Positions 1 through 6,372 of a DNA stretch of 7,390 nt are shown in pieces. The stretch is from Comamonadaceae bacterium (GTDB lineage: Bacteria; Pseudomonadota; Gammaproteobacteria; Burkholderiales; Burkholderiaceae_C), in NCBI GenBank assembly GCA_947372005.1, contig CANBRV010000107.1, forward strand, positions 1 to 7,390. Reading direction: 5' to 3'. Within the stretch, counting starts at the first letter, position 1, and the number at the start of each line of letters is the position of its first letter. The notes beneath the pieces were generated by a model. That model was not told the DNA's origin. It saw only the letters and a list, made by a program, of their open reading frames with translations, and ran no database searches. The position numbers were made by a program, and so were the translations under genes.

Positions 1-443
1 CGAACCTCATCCACCAAGGTTTTGAATTCGTCAATGTCCTCAAAGCTGCGGTACACGCTGGCAAAACGCACGTAGGCCACTTTGTCGAGCTTTTTGAGTT
101 CGCGCATGACTAGCTCGCCAATGCGGCCGCTGGGGACTTCGCGCAAACCTGCGCTCATCAGCTTGTCCTCGATGCGCTCAATCGCCGAGTCGATTTGTTC
201 GGTGCTGACGGGGCGTTTGCGTAGGGCGATGTGGAGTGAGCCACTCAGCTTGTCGCGCTGGTATTCGATACGGCGTCCGTCTTTTTTGACAATCCACGGA
301 AAGCTGACATCGGGGCGCTCGTAAGTCGTGAAGCGCTTTTCGCACGAGGCACACACACGGCGGCGGCGAATGAACTCGCCTTCTTCTGCCACCCGCGTCT
401 CCATCACTTGGGTCTCGGAGTGGGAGCAAAAGGGGCAGCGCAC
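1..443 (-). CDS. nrdR: Transcriptional repressor NrdR (3' end cut off by window edge)
   Basis: NrdR is a cytoplasmic repressor that senses ATP/dATP through an ATP-cone domain and binds NrdR boxes in front of ribonucleotide reductase operons, shutting them down when dATP is high. Reading from a GTG at 443-441 gives 147 codons without a stop, beginning MRCPFCSHSETQVMETR. Four zinc-ribbon cysteines are at residues 3, 6, 31 and 34 (CPFC and CASC), separated by the family's arginine run RRRR (26-29). The ATP-cone follows from about residue 49 (VKKDGRRIEY) to the window edge (FEDIDEFKTLVDEV). The family is usually about 150 residues, so only a few C-terminal codons are missing. The GTG start is fixed by the conserved MRCPFC N-terminus; no in-frame ATG fits it, and no Shine-Dalgarno sequence is visible in front. 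It lies 22 bases after glyA, probably in the same transcript. No NrdR box was recognised in this window, so its targets lie elsewhere. Identification is very secure. Confidence 0.96.
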   Translation of the reverse strand, partial: MRCPFCSHSETQVMETRVAEEGEFIRRRRVCASCEKRFTTYERPDVSFPWIVKKDGRRIEYQRDKLSGSLHIALRKRPVSTEQIDSAIERIEDKLMSAGLREVPSGRIGELVMRELKKLDKVAYVRFASVYRSFEDIDEFKTLVDEV

Positions 444-465
444 GGCTTAGTTTGCTTAGGTGAGC

Positions 466-1710
466 TTATTTATAAACAGGGAAGCGAGTGGTGAGCGCGT
501 GAACTTTGGCGCGGACGGTCGCAATCAACGCTTCGTCTTTGGCGCCTTCCAGCACGTCAGCCACCAAGTTCGCTGTCAGGCGAGCTTCTTCGTCCTTAAA
601 GCCGCGTGTCGTCATGGCTGGCGATCCAATACGGATGCCGCTGGTGACCATTGGCTTTTCAGGGTCGTTCGGGATGGCGTTTTTATTGACCGTGATGTGC
701 GCTTGCCCAAGAGCCGCATCGGCCTCTTTTCCCGTAATGCCTTTCGAGCGCAAATCAACCAGCATCACGTGGCTTTGCGTGCCGCCGCTGACAATGCGCA
801 GGCCGCGCTGGGTCAAAGTTTCTGCCATGATGCTGGCGTTTTTAATGACTTGCTGCTGGTAAATTTTGAACTCTGGTGAGAGCGCTTCTTTGAAAGCCAC
901 CGCTTTAGCCGCAATCACGTGCATGAGCGGACCGCCTTGTAGGCCTGGGAAGATGGCGCTGTTGATGGCTTTCTCGTACTCGGCCTTCATCAAAATCAAG
1001 CCACCGCGTGGGCCGCGCAAGGTTTTATGGGTGGTGGATGTCACGATGTCCGCATGCGGCACAGGGCTTGGGTACACGCCAGCGGCAATCAAACCTGCAT
1101 AATGCGCCATGTCCACCATAAAGATCGCGCCAACTTCTTTGGCGATTTTGGCAAAACGGGCAAAGTCAATATGCAGGCTGTACGCCGAAGCGCCTGCAAT
1201 GATGAGCTTGGGTTTGGACTCGCGAGCAGTTCGCTCCATCGCTTCGTAGTCAATCTCTTCCTTGGCGTTCAGGCCATAACTGACTACGTTAAACCATTTG
1301 CCGCTCATATTGAGCGCCATGCCGTGCGTGAGATGCCCGCCTTCCGCAAGGCTCATCCCCATGATGGTGTCGCCCGGCTTCAAGAAAGCTAAAAATACAG
1401 CTTCGTTCGCCGATGCGCCGCAATGCGGTTGCACGTTGGCAGCTTCTGCGTCAAACAATTGTTTGAGGCGGTCAATGGCGAGTTGCTCAGCCACGTCGAC
1501 ATATTCACAGCCGCCGTAGTAGCGCTTACCTGGGTAGCCTTCAGCATATTTGTTAGTCAGCTGAGAGCCCTGCGCATTCATAACGGCTGGCGAAGTGTAG
1601 TTTTCGCTCGCAATCAGCTCAATGTGCTGCTCTTGGCGGAGATGTTCTGCTTGGATAGCAGCAAAAATTTCAGGATCGGCTTCTTTAACTAGGATGCTTT
1701 TTTGGAACAT
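466..1710 (-). CDS. glyA: Serine hydroxymethyltransferase (glycine hydroxymethyltransferase)
   Basis: A cytoplasmic PLP enzyme that converts L-serine and tetrahydrofolate to glycine and 5,10-methylene-tetrahydrofolate, the main source of one-carbon units for thymidylate, purines and methionine. The complete 414-residue product is close to the E. coli length of 417. Hallmarks are LIASENYTSPAVM near the N-terminus, YAEGYPGKRYYGG (55-67, with Glu57), the PLP-stacking region MVDMAHYAGL with Asp200 and His203, and the PLP Schiff-base lysine Lys229 in TSTTHKTLRGPRGG. The substrate carboxylate arginine should be Arg360 in VTSGIRIGSPAMTTRG. The phosphate-binding loop reads QPHCGAS (94-100), with Cys97 where E. 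coli has Ser; I recall this Cys in other Burkholderiales GlyA proteins. The ATG start matches the usual N-terminus, although no Shine-Dalgarno sequence precedes it. It follows the transglycosylase gene by 42 bases and precedes nrdR by 22. A consensus TTGACA overlaps the stop of the gene before it and might serve an internal promoter. Confidence 0.98.
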   Translation of the reverse strand: MFQKSILVKEADPEIFAAIQAEHLRQEQHIELIASENYTSPAVMNAQGSQLTNKYAEGYPGKRYYGGCEYVDVAEQLAIDRLKQLFDAEAANVQPHCGASANEAVFLAFLKPGDTIMGMSLAEGGHLTHGMALNMSGKWFNVVSYGLNAKEEIDYEAMERTARESKPKLIIAGASAYSLHIDFARFAKIAKEVGAIFMVDMAHYAGLIAAGVYPSPVPHADIVTSTTHKTLRGPRGGLILMKAEYEKAINSAIFPGLQGGPLMHVIAAKAVAFKEALSPEFKIYQQQVIKNASIMAETLTQRGLRIVSGGTQSHVMLVDLRSKGITGKEADAALGQAHITVNKNAIPNDPEKPMVTSGIRIGSPAMTTRGFKDEEARLTANLVADVLEGAKDEALIATVRAKVHALTTRFPVYK

Positions 1711-1750
1711 GGCTGGGTTACTACAGGTAGGGAAATAGGATATTGGAAGA

Positions 1751-1756
1751 TGTCAA
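1751..1756 (-). promoter_or_regulatory. Consensus -35 hexamer before glyA
   Basis: The minus strand reads TTGACA here, overlapping the TGA stop of the transglycosylase gene. It is a perfect -35 consensus and could belong to an internal promoter for glyA-nrdR. At the proper 16-18 base spacing the sequence is pyrimidine-rich (CCTATTTCCCTACC) with no good -10, so chance occurrence is quite possible. Confidence 0.25.
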
Positions 1757-2436
1757 TTATGCGATGAGAGTGCGACCTGTTGCTTATTACGACCTAAAAG
1801 AATGCTGTCGAGACGTTGTTGCTCGACCAGCACTTTCTCTGAGTAACCACCATCGTCGCCCGTTGTCGTTCCAACATATTGTTTGAGACCACCCTCAATA
1901 GAGCCCGCTCTTGTAATGCAATCTAAGAGAACTTTTGCACCAACGCGAAGATTGCTGATAGGGTCAAATGCTGCCAACTTGCCCCCAAAATTTTCGTATT
2001 TATCAGTATGTACTTTGGTCATGACCTGCATCAAACCTTGTGCGCCTACCGAACTTTGTGCGAACGGATTAAATCCAGATTCGACTGCCATGACGGCCAA
2101 AATAAGCGTTGGTTGTAGCTGTAAACTACTCCCCGTCTCAAATGCCTGAGCAACAATCGCACTCATTGGCTCAGGCGCAACGCGATACTTTTTGCTAAGC
2201 CATTGAGTTAAATCGGCTTGCTCTTTCGGTAATTTATTTGGGCTAACAGCCGTCACACGATCAATCGCATCCATATCAGACCCCAAACCTGTGAGCTCCA
2301 CTTGGCGATCTTGCAGCCAGCTGAGGAGGTGCCATTCACTAACGTTACGCCAATCAGGGCGAAACAGCAAAGCAGCGATGGCGATTACCACCAAGAAACC
2401 AAGCGATGACAGTGAACGATAAATGTTTTTTAACAT
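1753..2436 (-). CDS. Membrane-anchored lytic transglycosylase with SLT domain
   Basis: Lytic transglycosylases cleave the MurNAc-GlcNAc bond of peptidoglycan in the periplasm and leave a 1,6-anhydro end. The 227-residue product starts MLKNIYRSL, followed by a hydrophobic segment at about 13-25 (FLVVIAIAALLF) that should be an uncleaved signal anchor: there is no lipobox and no clear signal peptidase site. A linker of roughly 70 residues leads to the SLT domain at about 90-210. The catalytic glutamate is Glu119 in AVMAVESGFNPFA, followed by the second family motif GAQGLMQVM (131-139) and then FDPISNLRVGAKVL. The third motif, commonly an AYN/AYNAG type, reads LKQYVGTTTGDDGGY, a variant I associate with related burkholderial proteins. 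It is the first gene of a likely operon with glyA and nrdR, and divergent from the DUF349 gene. No Shine-Dalgarno sequence is visible. The fold is secure; the exact family and biological role are not. Confidence 0.88.
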   Translation of the reverse strand: MLKNIYRSLSSLGFLVVIAIAALLFRPDWRNVSEWHLLSWLQDRQVELTGLGSDMDAIDRVTAVSPNKLPKEQADLTQWLSKKYRVAPEPMSAIVAQAFETGSSLQLQPTLILAVMAVESGFNPFAQSSVGAQGLMQVMTKVHTDKYENFGGKLAAFDPISNLRVGAKVLLDCITRAGSIEGGLKQYVGTTTGDDGGYSEKVLVEQQRLDSILLGRNKQQVALSSHN

Positions 2437-2437
2437 T
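2422..2437 (-). other. Small AT-rich hairpin over the transglycosylase start codon
   Basis: Read on the minus strand, AATGTT and AACATT are perfect inverted 6-base arms separated by AAAA, and the ATG start at 2436-2434 is in the first arm. The stem has one G-C pair only, so it would be weak as RNA and may have no effect on translation. Confidence 0.2.
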
Positions 2438-2503
2438 AGGGTTTACACGCATAAAGACGTGCTTTTGTGAAAACGAGCGAAGTTTAGCTTCAAAAAATTG
2501 GAA

Positions 2504-2531
2504 TTGAAAAATTAAAAACTGATTATATACA
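2504..2531 (+). promoter_or_regulatory. Candidate sigma-70 promoter for the DUF349 gene
   Basis: TTGAAA at 2504-2509 and TATACA at 2526-2531 are separated by 16 bases in an AT-rich stretch. Transcription would begin near 2538, giving an untranslated leader of about 70 bases before the ATG at 2607. The -35 is 5/6 and the -10 is 4/6, lacking the usual final T, so this is a pattern match only. Other weak AT-rich pairings exist nearby. A plus-strand promoter is expected somewhere in this region, because the gene upstream runs the other way. Confidence 0.35.
2522..2527 (-). promoter_or_regulatory. Candidate -10 element for the transglycosylase-glyA-nrdR unit
   Basis: On the minus strand these six bases read TATAAT, a perfect -10. 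The -35 position, 17-18 bases upstream, holds only a poor TTTTAC/TTTTTA match, so the promoter would need help or be weak. It lies within the same few bases as the candidate -10 of the divergent DUF349 promoter, so the two could interfere with each other. The leader to the transglycosylase start would be about 75-80 bases. A promoter for this strand must lie in or near this intergenic region. Confidence 0.3.
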
Positions 2532-2606
2532 CAGTTATGTTGATGTAAAAAACTAGGCAAAGTACGGGAAAATAGAGGCTCTGCATATTCAACTAAGCTT
2601 AATTTA

Positions 2607-5213
2607 ATGAACTTTGACCTTCCGACGCTTGATCAACTCACAGGCGGTATTTTTGGCGCCATCACTTCTAGCGAGCGCACGGCTCGTGTTCGCACTTGGC
2701 TTGACAGCAACCCGACAGCTGAGGTGATGCAAGCTGTTTACAAAGAGCTCTCCGCCCGGGACAAAGGCGCCTGCCGCCCACTGCGAGAAAAACTCGATGA
2801 GATCCGCAAGGCTAAAACACAAGATGGCTTGACCGAAGAGTGGGCAGATAAAGCGCAGGCGTTGTTAAGTCTGCCGCGCATGAATATTGCTGATGGAATG
2901 GCTTGGCAGCGCGATGCTGCCAAGGCAGGAGCGCCGCTGTCAAAAGAGCCTTTGGCAACTTTGAAGGCTCAGCTAGCCGATCGAGTCGCCAAGGTTGAAG
3001 ACCTGCAACATTTGGTTGCGGTACAGCGCGAAGCCGCTGCTTTATTTGCGCAGCGACTAGAAACACTGAGTACAAAGCCAGTAGCCGAAGTTTTGGCACA
3101 GCGTGAGATCCTGATTCGTGATGCTGGGGATTGGAAGTCTAAGTCCCTCGAACTCACGACTCGCCCAGAATGGCAAGATAGTGATGCCAAACTTTTACCG
3201 CAGTTGCAAGCATCAGAGAGTCAACTAACGGCTATTTGGGGAGCTTTTTGCGCTGTCTTAGATACTGCTGAGGTGGCTCTTTCGGATGTGGATGCACCAT
3301 TACCATCCATTCCCGTCTGGGCGGATGAAGTGCGAGTTCAGCGCGGCTTGGGGCAGCCACAGGCCAAGCTAGATAAGCCTTCCAAGCCAAAAATTGACCC
3401 CGAGCAGCGCAAAGCGGCGCACGATGCGGTTATCCCTATCCTCAATAAGCTGGAAGAAGAATTGGCTGCAGGGCATGGCAAAGCCACGGCGGGTGCCGCT
3501 AATAACCTGCGCCAAGCACTGAAAGAACACGGCGCATGGATAGATGGCAAGCTGGATCTAGCTTGTCATGCGGCACTCGGTGCGGCAGGTGAGTTAGAGG
3601 GTTGGCAGCGCTGGCGTGCCGACCAGATCCGTCAAAATTTGGTTGAGCAAGCGCAAGCGCTACTAGCCAAACCTTTGGGCGGACGTAAACAGCAAGAGGC
3701 CATCCGTGGTCTGCGAGATCAGTGGAAGCAAGCCGACCAAGGCGGTATTCCAAACCATGGCTTGTGGAAGCGATTTGATGATGCATGCAACGAAGCGCAC
3801 AAGTTGGTCGAAGCTTGGCTAGAAGAGGTGAAAGCCAAAAGTGCCGTGGTGATTGCCGAGCGCACCGCACTGATTGACAAGCTAAAGGCATGGGGCGCAG
3901 AGCAGGTGGGTAAGTCCGATTGGAAAGGCATGCACCGCTCGCTACATCAATTTAGCAGCCAATGGCGCGAAGCTGGACATTTGGGCGAGCGCGATTTTGA
4001 GGCACTTCAAACGGCATGGAAAGCCGCTATTAAAGAAGCCGCTGAGCCATTAGACACGGCACAAAAAGGAACATTTGCCCGCAGGCAAGGTTTGATCGAA
4101 CAAGCCAAAGAGATGGTGGAAGCAGTGGGTAAGGGCGCTGATTTGCGTATTAACTTTGTCCGCGATCTGCAGCAGCAATGGCAAGTGGAAGCGCAAAGCG
4201 TGCCGCTGGATCGCAAAACCGAACAAAAACAATGGGATAACTTCAAAGCCACGATTGACAGCGCATTTGCCAAAAAAGACGAGGTTCGTAATGCCGCGAG
4301 AGCCGCTTACGTGGCAACTTTGAGCGTTCACGATAAGGCGGTGCTAGAGGCATCAAAAGCTTTGGATGAAGCAAACGCCACAGGCGAAGCAGGCAAGATT
4401 CAAGCGGCCATGACAGCCTTGCAAGCCGCTTTGCGTGGGCAAGCGATTCAAGTAGCTGCTGCGCCGAAGGTTGAAGAGCCAGCGACTGTGGATGCTGCCA
4501 TGCCAAGCGAAGCACCCACTGAGCTATCAATAGAAGGCGCTGAGGGTGTGCCCGCTGAAGTCGTTGCCGCGCCAGCGCCCGTTAAGGTCCCCAAGCCTTT
4601 GGTGGCGATGCGTAGTGACGATCGAAAATCGGCCAAAGCGCCTGAGCCTTCTAGATTTGGCAAACGCCCTGATGACCGTGGCGCTGCAGGCCAAGCTGGC
4701 CGTGGCTTTGGCGGCAGGGATGCTCGGGAGCCCCGTGAGGATAGGGGTCCAAGGCTGTCGGATGAGGCCTTCCACGCGCAACGTAAAGCCATGGAGCAAG
4801 CCGAGTTCGCACTCAAAAAGCTGCAAATGCAAGCGCATGGCGAAGTTGTCACCACTATTTTGACGGCGTGGCAAAACCGTGCAGCCGATAGTATTCCTGC
4901 GGCAAATGCACTCGGTAAAGCGGTAAACTCCGCCACCCGCACGCAGTGGACACAGGCGCTAGGCAAGCCCGAAGTGGCGGCGGATGCGGCTGGTACGGCG
5001 CTGTTGCGTTTAGAAATGGCAACAGGCGTGCCTACGCCAGCAGACTATCTAAACGACCGCCGCGCTTTGCAGCTCCAGTTGCTCACCAAGCGGAATGATC
5101 CTGCGCCAAGCCAGACGTGGGGTGCAGATGTGGCGAAGGTGCTCGAGTCGGCTTACTCTGAGGCAACAGCTAAGAGATTGCAGGCTAATTTGAAGGCGTT
5201 GCTGAAGGCTTAA
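2607..5213 (+). CDS. Large DUF349-repeat protein of unknown function (868 aa)
   Basis: No function is established that I can name. The product has no signal peptide or membrane segment and looks cytoplasmic, highly helical and rich in Ala, Lys, Gln and Glu. Residues 1-330 are helical and only weakly related to anything I recognise. Three DUF349-like repeats follow at about 335-408, 412-482 and 489-562. Each has the Trp-centred helix motif (LRDQWKQAD, FSSQWREAG, LQQQWQVEA), then a helix with Trp/Phe (LWKRFDDAC, LQTAWKAAI, QWDNFKATI). Residues about 613-670 are low-complexity Ala/Pro/Val/Glu, about 680-715 are Arg/Gly/Asp-rich (AGRGFGGRDAREPREDRG), and a helical tail continues to 868. The ATG is the first plausible start, but no Shine-Dalgarno sequence supports it. 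It stands alone on the plus strand, with its own likely promoter near 2504-2531, and its TAA overlaps the stop of the convergent CHR gene. The basic, flexible linker suggests nucleic-acid binding, but that is inference only. Confidence 0.9.
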   Translation: MNFDLPTLDQLTGGIFGAITSSERTARVRTWLDSNPTAEVMQAVYKELSARDKGACRPLREKLDEIRKAKTQDGLTEEWADKAQALLSLPRMNIADGMAWQRDAAKAGAPLSKEPLATLKAQLADRVAKVEDLQHLVAVQREAAALFAQRLETLSTKPVAEVLAQREILIRDAGDWKSKSLELTTRPEWQDSDAKLLPQLQASESQLTAIWGAFCAVLDTAEVALSDVDAPLPSIPVWADEVRVQRGLGQPQAKLDKPSKPKIDPEQRKAAHDAVIPILNKLEEELAAGHGKATAGAANNLRQALKEHGAWIDGKLDLACHAALGAAGELEGWQRWRADQIRQNLVEQAQALLAKPLGGRKQQEAIRGLRDQWKQADQGGIPNHGLWKRFDDACNEAHKLVEAWLEEVKAKSAVVIAERTALIDKLKAWGAEQVGKSDWKGMHRSLHQFSSQWREAGHLGERDFEALQTAWKAAIKEAAEPLDTAQKGTFARRQGLIEQAKEMVEAVGKGADLRINFVRDLQQQWQVEAQSVPLDRKTEQKQWDNFKATIDSAFAKKDEVRNAARAAYVATLSVHDKAVLEASKALDEANATGEAGKIQAAMTALQAALRGQAIQVAAAPKVEEPATVDAAMPSEAPTELSIEGAEGVPAEVVAAPAPVKVPKPLVAMRSDDRKSAKAPEPSRFGKRPDDRGAAGQAGRGFGGRDAREPREDRGPRLSDEAFHAQRKAMEQAEFALKKLQMQAHGEVVTTILTAWQNRAADSIPAANALGKAVNSATRTQWTQALGKPEVAADAAGTALLRLEMATGVPTPADYLNDRRALQLQLLTKRNDPAPSQTWGADVAKVLESAYSEATAKRLQANLKALLKA

Positions 5214-5779
5214 GCCAACATCACGCCAACAACAGCGCCAGCGCCCAAGAGCCACAACAAGTGGATCTTGGTGCGCCAAACAAGCAAGGCTGCACCAGCT
5301 GACAACAACCAAAATGGCCAATCGGTGGGTTTGGCGTTTGCGGTTGTCAGCACATACGCTGTTGATACTAAAAGTGCCAACGTGACAGGGACAAGCCCTG
5401 CTTTAAACGCCTGCACACCTAAGCGCTTGTGATTGGCGGCCATCCAGCGCGTGATGCCCAATGTAAGCAAGCTGCTAGGTAAGAGGATTCCTAAAAATGA
5501 GCCTGCCATGGCTGCCAAAGCGCCCAGCCAGCCCGCGGATACCAAGCCGACGTTCCAACCCATGAGCGCAATAAACAAGACATTGGGGCCAGGCGCAGCT
5601 TGCGCAATGGCAATGGCGCTATTGAATTGTGCATCGGTGAGCCAACCGTGCTCGGTCACTAAATAGCGATGAATCTCGGGTGTAGTCGTAATCGCGCCGC
5701 CAATCGCCATGAGTGAGAGCTGCATAAAGTGGCTAAACAGCTCCCACCAATCTTGCATTGTTAGTTGCCACGCGCTCAT
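5210..5779 (-). CDS. CHR-family transporter subunit, second half-length protein (chromate transporter type)
   Basis: A 189-residue inner-membrane protein, the second of a short-chain CHR pair. CHR proteins export chromate, or in some members other anions; short ones carry a single CHR domain and generally work as a pair. The domain begins after the short N-terminus with LSLMAIGGAITTTPEIHRYL (21-40), where Gly27-Gly28 matches the family's FGG position. It continues with HGWLTDAQF and the signature AQAAPGPNVLF (PGPN at 63-66), followed by several hydrophobic segments up to the end at ALLVWRTKIHLLWLLGAGAV. The start is set by the ATGA overlap with the preceding CHR gene and by an AAAGGA 10 bases upstream, so the two are translationally coupled. 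The stop codon shares TTAA with the stop of the convergent DUF349 gene. The family is secure; chromate as substrate is assumed from the family name and is not shown by the sequence. Confidence 0.9.
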   Translation of the reverse strand: MSAWQLTMQDWWELFSHFMQLSLMAIGGAITTTPEIHRYLVTEHGWLTDAQFNSAIAIAQAAPGPNVLFIALMGWNVGLVSAGWLGALAAMAGSFLGILLPSSLLTLGITRWMAANHKRLGVQAFKAGLVPVTLALLVSTAYVLTTANAKPTDWPFWLLSAGAALLVWRTKIHLLWLLGAGAVVGVMLA

Positions 5780-6372
5780 TTAGAAGCCGTCCTTTGAAGT
5801 TGGCTTAGTTGATGGTAGGTCCAAAGCACGGCAGGAATCCCTACGCCAGCAATGGCCCAAATCAGCGGGAGCCGTAGCAAAGCGACAATACTAAATGTAG
5901 CAAGCGCTGCGGCTGTAAAAACGGGCGTGCCGATAGGATTTGATCGCACGGTCGGTAGCAGTTTTAAGCCGACAGCACCAATCATGCCTGCAGCAACTGC
6001 GCCCATGCCCTTAACGGCCCCTGCTACCACGGCTAGACTTGCAAACTGGCTATAAAGTACGGCGAGGGTTGAGACAAGGAATAGGGGCGCAGTAAACAAA
6101 CCAGCAAGCGCAACGACGGCGCCCCGAAAGCCAAAATAGCGATCCCCCAAGATGATGCCTAAATTGACCACGTTGGGCCCTGGCAATACTTGCGAGACTG
6201 CCCATAGCTCGGCAAACTCAGTCTGAGTGAGCCAGCGTTTTTCCTCACACAAGACGCGCTGCACAACGGTGAGAACGCCGCCAAAACCTTGCAAAGCCAT
6301 CGCTTGAAAACTGAGAAAGAGGTCGAGGAGAGAAGAGGGGTGCGCTGGTGCGGCAGAATAAGGAGAATGCAT
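5776..6372 (-). CDS. CHR-family transporter subunit, first half-length protein (chromate transporter type)
   Basis: A 198-residue inner-membrane protein, upstream partner of the CHR pair. After a 13-residue hydrophilic N-terminus come LLDLFLSFQAMALQGFGGVL (15-34, the family's FGG at 30-32), the cytoplasmic-type stretch EEKRWLTQTEFAEL, and the signature VSQVLPGPNVVNLGIILGD (PGPN at 64-67). Further hydrophobic segments follow at about 80-108, 112-140 and 150-185. Half-length CHR genes in tandem are a known arrangement; the two products differ clearly in sequence, as expected for paired halves with opposite topology. Translation starts at the ATG at 6372, with no Shine-Dalgarno sequence visible. 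The gene is divergent from the FAD oxidoreductase gene with only 28 bases between start codons, so its promoter probably extends into that neighbour's coding sequence. Chromate as substrate is unproven. Confidence 0.9.
   Translation of the reverse strand: MHSPYSAAPAHPSSLLDLFLSFQAMALQGFGGVLTVVQRVLCEEKRWLTQTEFAELWAVSQVLPGPNVVNLGIILGDRYFGFRGAVVALAGLFTAPLFLVSTLAVLYSQFASLAVVAGAVKGMGAVAAGMIGAVGLKLLPTVRSNPIGTPVFTAAALATFSIVALLRLPLIWAIAGVGIPAVLWTYHQLSQLQRTASK
5790..5795 (-). promoter_or_regulatory. Ribosome binding site of the second CHR gene
   Basis: The minus strand reads AAAGGA inside the last codons of the first CHR gene, 10 bases ahead of the ATG at 5779. It supports that start rather than the internal Met8, and fits coupled translation across the ATGA overlap. 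It is the only clear Shine-Dalgarno-like site in front of any gene in this window. Confidence 0.55.

Noticed and set aside
82..429. Short open frames at the left edge on both strands
   Set aside because: Both overlap NrdR, which is identified by its zinc-ribbon cysteines and ATP-cone in another frame from a GTG start.
460..879. 139-codon open frame opposite glyA on the plus strand
   Set aside because: It lies wholly opposite a well-conserved glyA and its translation resembles no family; it is explained by glyA codon bias.
2483..2496. GAAG...CTTC inverted repeat in the divergent intergenic region
   Set aside because: Only four paired bases, and no T-run follows on either strand, so it is not a terminator.
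2574..2582. Small inverted repeat AGAG-G-CTCT ahead of the DUF349 start
   Set aside because: A 4-base stem with a 1-base centre cannot form a hairpin, and as an operator half-site it is too short to tell from chance.
4448..4966. 172-codon open frame opposite the DUF349 gene, Ser/Ala-rich
   Set aside because: It is antisense to the low-complexity linker, whose composition suppresses stops on the other strand. The plus-strand frame is continuous and carries the DUF349 repeats.
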